From: Desulfogranum marinum
GTDB taxonomy: Bacteria > Desulfobacterota > Desulfobulbia > Desulfobulbales > Desulfobulbaceae
DNA: 64,000 nucleotides
Direction of reading: 5' to 3'
Assembly (NCBI RefSeq): GCF_016918565.1
Contig: NZ_JAFFQD010000010.1
Span: forward strand, 56,888-120,887
Below the pieces are notes generated by a model, which was not told the DNA's origin, searched no databases, and saw only the letters and a program-made list of their open reading frames with translations. Numbering within the stretch: the first letter of the stretch is position 1; the number at the start of each line of letters is the position of its first letter. A program made the translations under genes and the position numbers. Shown one piece after another: positions 59,988-64,000 of the stretch.

Positions 59988-62393
59988 ATGGGGATTCAGG
60001 CACTCATTATTCTTGTATTTGTTCTTGTTTTGCTCCTTTCCGCATTTCGTTTTTCCTTAAAGTCCTCTTCCATCGTCTTTTTAGGCGCCCTTTTGGGGTG
60101 GACAATGCTCTTTTCACCGCCCACATGGCTGTTTGTCCTGCTGCTTGCCGGTACCCTGAGCCTCCTGGTGGTCCTCAACCATCCTCCTTTCAGGCAACGT
60201 TTTTTGACTAAGCCACTCTTTGCACAAGCACAGGCAGTCATGCCCAAGGTCAGTCAAACCGAACAGGAAGCCTTGGATGCCGGCAAGGTCTGGTGGGACG
60301 CAGAAATATGGAGCGGGGCACCGGACTGGCAAAAAATTCTTGCTTATCCTCAAGCGTCGTTAACTCCTGAAGAACGTACATTTATCGATGGGCCTGTGGA
60401 AACGTTCTGCCGGATGATCGATGATTGGCAAATTACCCACACCCTGCTCGATCTTCCGCCGGAAGCCTGGCAGTATCTCAAAGAGAACAAATTCTTTGGC
60501 CTTGTTATTGCCAAAGAATACGGAGGGCTTGGGTTCTCAGCCACTGCCCACTCTGCCGTCATCGCCAAAATTGCCAGTCGCAGTATTCCGGCAGCAGTCA
60601 CCGTTATGGTGCCTAATTCCATAGGGCCTGCAGAACTACTGTTCCATTACGGTACCCAGGAGCAGAAGGATTATTTTCTGCCAAGACTAGCCACAGGCGA
60701 AGAAATACCCTGTTTTGGCCTCACCGGCCCCACAGCAGGCAGCGATGCCAGCGCAACCCCTGATCATGGGATTATCTGCAAGGGCGAATACCAAGGGGAC
60801 GAGACCATAGGTATTCGTTTAAACTGGCACAAACGCTACATCACCCTGGGGCCCATTGCCACCATCATCGGGCTTGCTTTTAAACTCTATGACCCAGATC
60901 AACTCCTTGGAGACAGGGAAGATCTTGGAATCACCTTTGCTCTTATCCCCCGCGATACGCCCGGGATATGGGTGGGGAACCGTCACTTTCCATTGAACTG
61001 TCCGTTCCAGAACGGCCCTAACAAAGGCAAAGATGTCTTCATTCCCCTGGATATGGTCATTGGTGGCAGAGAAGGTATCGGCAATGGGTGGAGCATGCTC
61101 ATGGAAGCGCTGGCTGCGGGAAGAGGCGTTTCACTGCCGGCACTCTCCACCGGTGGGGCAAAGATGGCCAGTCGTGCCATTGGTGCCTATGCTGCCGCGA
61201 GGAAACAATTCAACCTGCCCATCCATCGTTTTGAAGGGGTCGAAGAAGCCCTGACCCGAATCGGTGGCAACACCTATATCATGGACAGTGCCCGTGCAAT
61301 AACGGTGCACGGGATTGATAACGGGGAACGTCCTGCTGTTGTCACTGCCATTGCAAAATATCACCTGACAGAGCTCATGCGCTCCGTAATCAACGATGCC
61401 ATGGATGTTCAGGGTGGAGCAGGAATCTGCCTTGGCCCTAAGAATCTTCTCGGCAGAATCTATCAATCGGCACCAATAGGCATCACTGTAGAAGGTGCCA
61501 ATATACTTACCCGTACCTTTATCATTTTCAACCAGAGTCTTCTGCGCTGCCACCCCTTTATCCAGCAAGAGATAAAAGCCATTAAAACCGGCAGCCTCAA
61601 CCATTTTGACCAGGCCCTCTTCGGCCATCTCGGCTTCCTGCTCAGTAATTTCAGCCGCACCTTGTTCATGGGCTTTGGCGGCAACGCACTGCTTCCCAAA
61701 CAAGGTGACAAGGTTACAGGAAAATATATCTCACAGGTAACAAGACTATCCTCAGCCTTTGCCCTTGTGGGTGATGTATCCATGCTGGTTCTTGGTGCTG
61801 ATTTAAAACGCAAAGAAAAGCTGACCGGAAGACTGAGTGACGTAATCAGCAACCTGTTTTTGACCATGGCTGTTATCAAGCATTACCACGACTCAGGGAC
61901 ACCGGTGCAGGACAAGCCGCTGGTTGAATGGGGTTGCCAAAAATGCCTGCATGCTGCCCAGGAAGGTTTGCTGTCCTTGTTTGCCAACTTCCCCGTAAAA
62001 GCGATTGGCCATTTCCTTCGCTGGACGGTCTTCCCTCTGGGACGAAGCTACCCCCAGCCTGACGACCGACTCGGACGGCAGGTAGCGGCCATCCTTATCA
62101 GCGATACCCCGGCAAGAGATCGACTGACTGAAGGTATTTTCCTGCCAGACAACGAGGAAGAACCGCTGACGCTGCTCGATGCCTATTTGACAACTTCCGC
62201 CCAAGCTCAATCAGGAGAAGCAGCCCTGCAGGATGCGGTGAAAACCAACAAGCTCACGGCAACAGGTGCTGAGGAGCGCATTAACGAGGCAGCGCAGAAA
62301 AACATTCTCTCGCCAAGCCAGGCTGAGCTCCTGCTGACCCTGGAACAATACCGTCATAAAATCATAGCGGTTGACGACTTCCCAACATTGTAA
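59988..62393 (+). CDS. fadE: acyl-CoA dehydrogenase, FadE type
   Basis: 801 residues from the ATG at 59988 behind AGGAGGTGCAGT; upstream codons of the frame are unsupported. Two N-terminal hydrophobic segments (about 3-22 and 28-62), then the acyl-CoA dehydrogenase core: LVIAKEYGGLGFSATAHSA, CFGLTGPTAGSDA, LNWHKRYITLGPIATIIGLA, QGGAGICLGPKN and GITVEGANILTRT. A C-terminal ~250-residue DUF1974 extension is characteristic of the membrane-associated FadE. It introduces the first double bond in beta-oxidation of fatty acids. The thiolase gene follows 14 bases later. Confidence 0.94.
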   Translation: MGIQALIILVFVLVLLLSAFRFSLKSSSIVFLGALLGWTMLFSPPTWLFVLLLAGTLSLLVVLNHPPFRQRFLTKPLFAQAQAVMPKVSQTEQEALDAGKVWWDAEIWSGAPDWQKILAYPQASLTPEERTFIDGPVETFCRMIDDWQITHTLLDLPPEAWQYLKENKFFGLVIAKEYGGLGFSATAHSAVIAKIASRSIPAAVTVMVPNSIGPAELLFHYGTQEQKDYFLPRLATGEEIPCFGLTGPTAGSDASATPDHGIICKGEYQGDETIGIRLNWHKRYITLGPIATIIGLAFKLYDPDQLLGDREDLGITFALIPRDTPGIWVGNRHFPLNCPFQNGPNKGKDVFIPLDMVIGGREGIGNGWSMLMEALAAGRGVSLPALSTGGAKMASRAIGAYAAARKQFNLPIHRFEGVEEALTRIGGNTYIMDSARAITVHGIDNGERPAVVTAIAKYHLTELMRSVINDAMDVQGGAGICLGPKNLLGRIYQSAPIGITVEGANILTRTFIIFNQSLLRCHPFIQQEIKAIKTGSLNHFDQALFGHLGFLLSNFSRTLFMGFGGNALLPKQGDKVTGKYISQVTRLSSAFALVGDVSMLVLGADLKRKEKLTGRLSDVISNLFLTMAVIKHYHDSGTPVQDKPLVEWGCQKCLHAAQEGLLSLFANFPVKAIGHFLRWTVFPLGRSYPQPDDRLGRQVAAILISDTPARDRLTEGIFLPDNEEEPLTLLDAYLTTSAQAQSGEAALQDAVKTNKLTATGAEERINEAAQKNILSPSQAELLLTLEQYRHKIIAVDDFPTL

Positions 62394-62407
62394 ATGGAGG
62401 CATGCAT

Positions 62408-63694
62408 ATGAGTCACCACCCCCCCGTGTATGTAGTGGACGGAAGCCGTACCCCCTTTCTCAAGGCAACCGGCAAGCCGGGACCTTTTACCTCTGCCGAC
62501 CTGCTGGTAGCAACAGGAAAACAACTCCTCGCCCGGCAACCATTTTCGCCGGACCTTCTGAGCGAAGTTATCATCGGCAGTGTGCTTCCCAGTCCGGATG
62601 AAGTCAACATTGCCAGGGTAGCCTCACAGCGACTAGGCTGCGGCCACAAGGTACCGGCATGGACTGTACAGAGAAATTGCGGTTCAGGTATGCAGGCACT
62701 GGAGACGGCAGTAGACAGAATCAGGGATGGTCATTCAAATTTTATTCTTGCCGGCGGGGTAGATGCCATGAGCCATGCCCCTGTGCTGTTCAACGATGAA
62801 ATGATCGGCTGGTTGGCAGACCTGAATAAGGCAAGGGGACCACTGGCTAAACTCCGTCAGCTTTCACAGCTTCGGCCCCGCCACCTGCGCCCTGTTTTCG
62901 GCATATTAAGAGGCCTTACCGACCCGGTGGTTAACCTCAACATGGGACAGACCGTTGAAAACCTGGCAGATATGTTTCATGTGCAGCGTGAAGAGATGGA
63001 TCAGTATGCCCTGCGCAGCCATCAACGTCTGGCAGCAGCATACGACCAGAAAAAGATGACCGAAGTGACACCAATCTATGACCGTAATGGACACGCTTAT
63101 ACAGAGGACAACGGGCTGCGACGAGACTCCACCATAGAAAAACTGTCACGGTTGCGACCGGTTTTTGATCCCCGATTCGGCAGAATCACAGCCGGCAACG
63201 GGGCCCAGATAACCGACGGTGCGGCATTGCTCCTGCTGGCAAATGAAGAAATAGTCAATCAATATCAACTACCGGTGCTTGGTACCATTGTTGACACGCA
63301 CTGGGCAGGTCTTCCGCCGGAGCATATGGGACTCGGACCGGTACACTCCACAATCCCCCTGCTGGCAAAAAACCAACTCCAACTCTCTGATATTGATTAC
63401 TGGGAAATCAATGAAGCCTTCGCGGCCCAGGTCATTGCCTGCCTGCGGGCATTTGCTGATCCGGTGTACTGCAAGCAGCACTTTGATTTGAAAACTCCGC
63501 TTGGCAGCATCCCGGAAGAGAGAATCAATATCGATGGAGGTGCCATAAGTCTTGGCCACCCTGTGGGATGCAGCGGAGCCCGCATCGTTCTCCATCTGCT
63601 CAATACCCTGCAGCAAAAAAAGGCGCAAACCGGCTTGGCAACCCTCTGTATCGGAGGGGGGCAAGGGGGAGCAATGCTATTGAAAAGAGGCTAA
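62408..63694 (+). CDS. fadI: acetyl-CoA C-acyltransferase (thiolase, FadI-like)
   Basis: 428 residues from the ATG at 62408, seven bases after GGAGG (the ATG at 62402 is too close to it). Catalytic Cys91 (RNCGSGMQAL), NEAFAAQV, GGAISLGHPVGCSGAR (second Cys and His) and the closing CIGGGQGGAMLL are all present. It cleaves 3-ketoacyl-CoA to acetyl-CoA plus shortened acyl-CoA. It forms an operon with fadE; a hydratase/dehydrogenase partner (FadJ type) must be encoded elsewhere. The TAA stop is also the first three bases of a repeat element. Confidence 0.94.
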   Translation: MSHHPPVYVVDGSRTPFLKATGKPGPFTSADLLVATGKQLLARQPFSPDLLSEVIIGSVLPSPDEVNIARVASQRLGCGHKVPAWTVQRNCGSGMQALETAVDRIRDGHSNFILAGGVDAMSHAPVLFNDEMIGWLADLNKARGPLAKLRQLSQLRPRHLRPVFGILRGLTDPVVNLNMGQTVENLADMFHVQREEMDQYALRSHQRLAAAYDQKKMTEVTPIYDRNGHAYTEDNGLRRDSTIEKLSRLRPVFDPRFGRITAGNGAQITDGAALLLLANEEIVNQYQLPVLGTIVDTHWAGLPPEHMGLGPVHSTIPLLAKNQLQLSDIDYWEINEAFAAQVIACLRAFADPVYCKQHFDLKTPLGSIPEERINIDGGAISLGHPVGCSGARIVLHLLNTLQQKKAQTGLATLCIGGGQGGAMLLKRG

Positions 63695-63845
63695 CCCGAA
63701 TTTCTCATCAGTTCAGGCGGCGTCAGGTTCAAAGTTTTTGGCAATGAATAGGTAAGCGTAGACTCCGATAGTAGCCTATATTCATTGCCAAAATACTGAA
63801 GAAAATGATGCTGGATGGACTGAACTTTGGTGAACATTGTAAAAA
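63692..63845. repeat. MITE-like repeat after thiolase gene
   Basis: Begins TAACCCGAATTTCTCATCAG, contains the perfect pair TTTTGGCAATGAATA / TATTCATTGCCAAAA with the exact motif GGTAAGCGTAGACTCCG (63751-63767) between the arms, and is closely similar to the livG-livM element over 63712-63845. A right-hand end was not found before the window edge. Confidence 0.75.
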
Positions 63846-64000
63846 AATACCAAATCTATTTGAATTAACATAACTCAAGTTTCGGGGTTGGCTAGGGCAA
63901 CCAAAGCCCCTCACTTTTTTAATAAAAACGCATAATTAACGAGAAAAGCCTTTTACTCTCTGATATATTGTTTTTGCCAAAAAATAATATAAAAACAGGG
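63846..64000. other. window end, 155 bases
   Basis: AT-rich, no gene recognised. Confidence 0.3.

Overview
The window reads as a piece of a bacterial chromosome, most probably an anaerobic, sulfate-reducing-type deltaproteobacterium (Desulfobacterota, Desulfobulbales-like). This is an inference from gene content: indolepyruvate:ferredoxin oxidoreductase with phenylacetate-CoA ligases and a branched-chain/aromatic amino acid ABC importer, paired GlgC-type proteins, a PEP-CTERM surface protein, Gram-negative envelope genes (lnt, an LptF/LptG permease), a candidate selenoprotein and abundant [4Fe-4S]/radical SAM enzymes. No 16S rRNA or single diagnostic marker is present.

Layout. 1-7.4 kb (minus strand) is the promoter-proximal half of an extracellular contractile injection system (eCIS) operon: unknown first gene, sheath, tube, zinc-ribbon baseplate protein, disordered linker protein, DUF4255 cap protein, AAA+ ATPase and the start of a further small gene cut by the window edge. 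Divergent from it, at 8.3-10.6 kb, lie a secreted trypsin-like lipoprotein zymogen and a metacaspase. 10.8-11.2 kb holds a DUF2007-like zinc-ribbon protein with an in-frame UGA and a bacterial-SECIS-like hairpin. 11.6-23.4 kb is an accessory region: HisN-like phosphatase, DUF1848 radical SAM protein, a tandem pair of REP-associated (RAYT) transposases with REP palindromes, a DUF4143 ATPase, a radical SAM enzyme preceded by a small ORF, HU, Fic, a tyrosine recombinase, a truncated tRNA-Arg and an intact tRNA-Arg(CCU).

23.8-64 kb is mostly core-like. It contains two overlapping ADP-glucose-pyrophosphorylase-type genes, a DHH phosphoesterase, an LPS-export permease, DUF362, FKBP isomerase, the iorAB-paaK-ACT-livHMGF-paaK cluster (uptake and oxidation of aromatic amino acids to acyl-CoA), ABC-F, an Elp3-like radical SAM protein, rnc, tRNA-Cys, the PEP-CTERM protein, thpR, nadC, valS, dgt, prfB with its programmed frameshift, lnt, corC, and finally a fadE-thiolase beta-oxidation pair.

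Two dispersed repeat types run through the intergenic spaces of the right two-thirds. One is a hairpin/MITE-like family with ends resembling TAACCCGAATTTCTCAT. The other is a short motif, GGTAAGCGTAGACTCCG, found five times within larger inverted-repeat structures. The strongest novel candidates are the selenoprotein with its SECIS-like hairpin, the eCIS/metacaspase/protease neighbourhood, and these repeat families.
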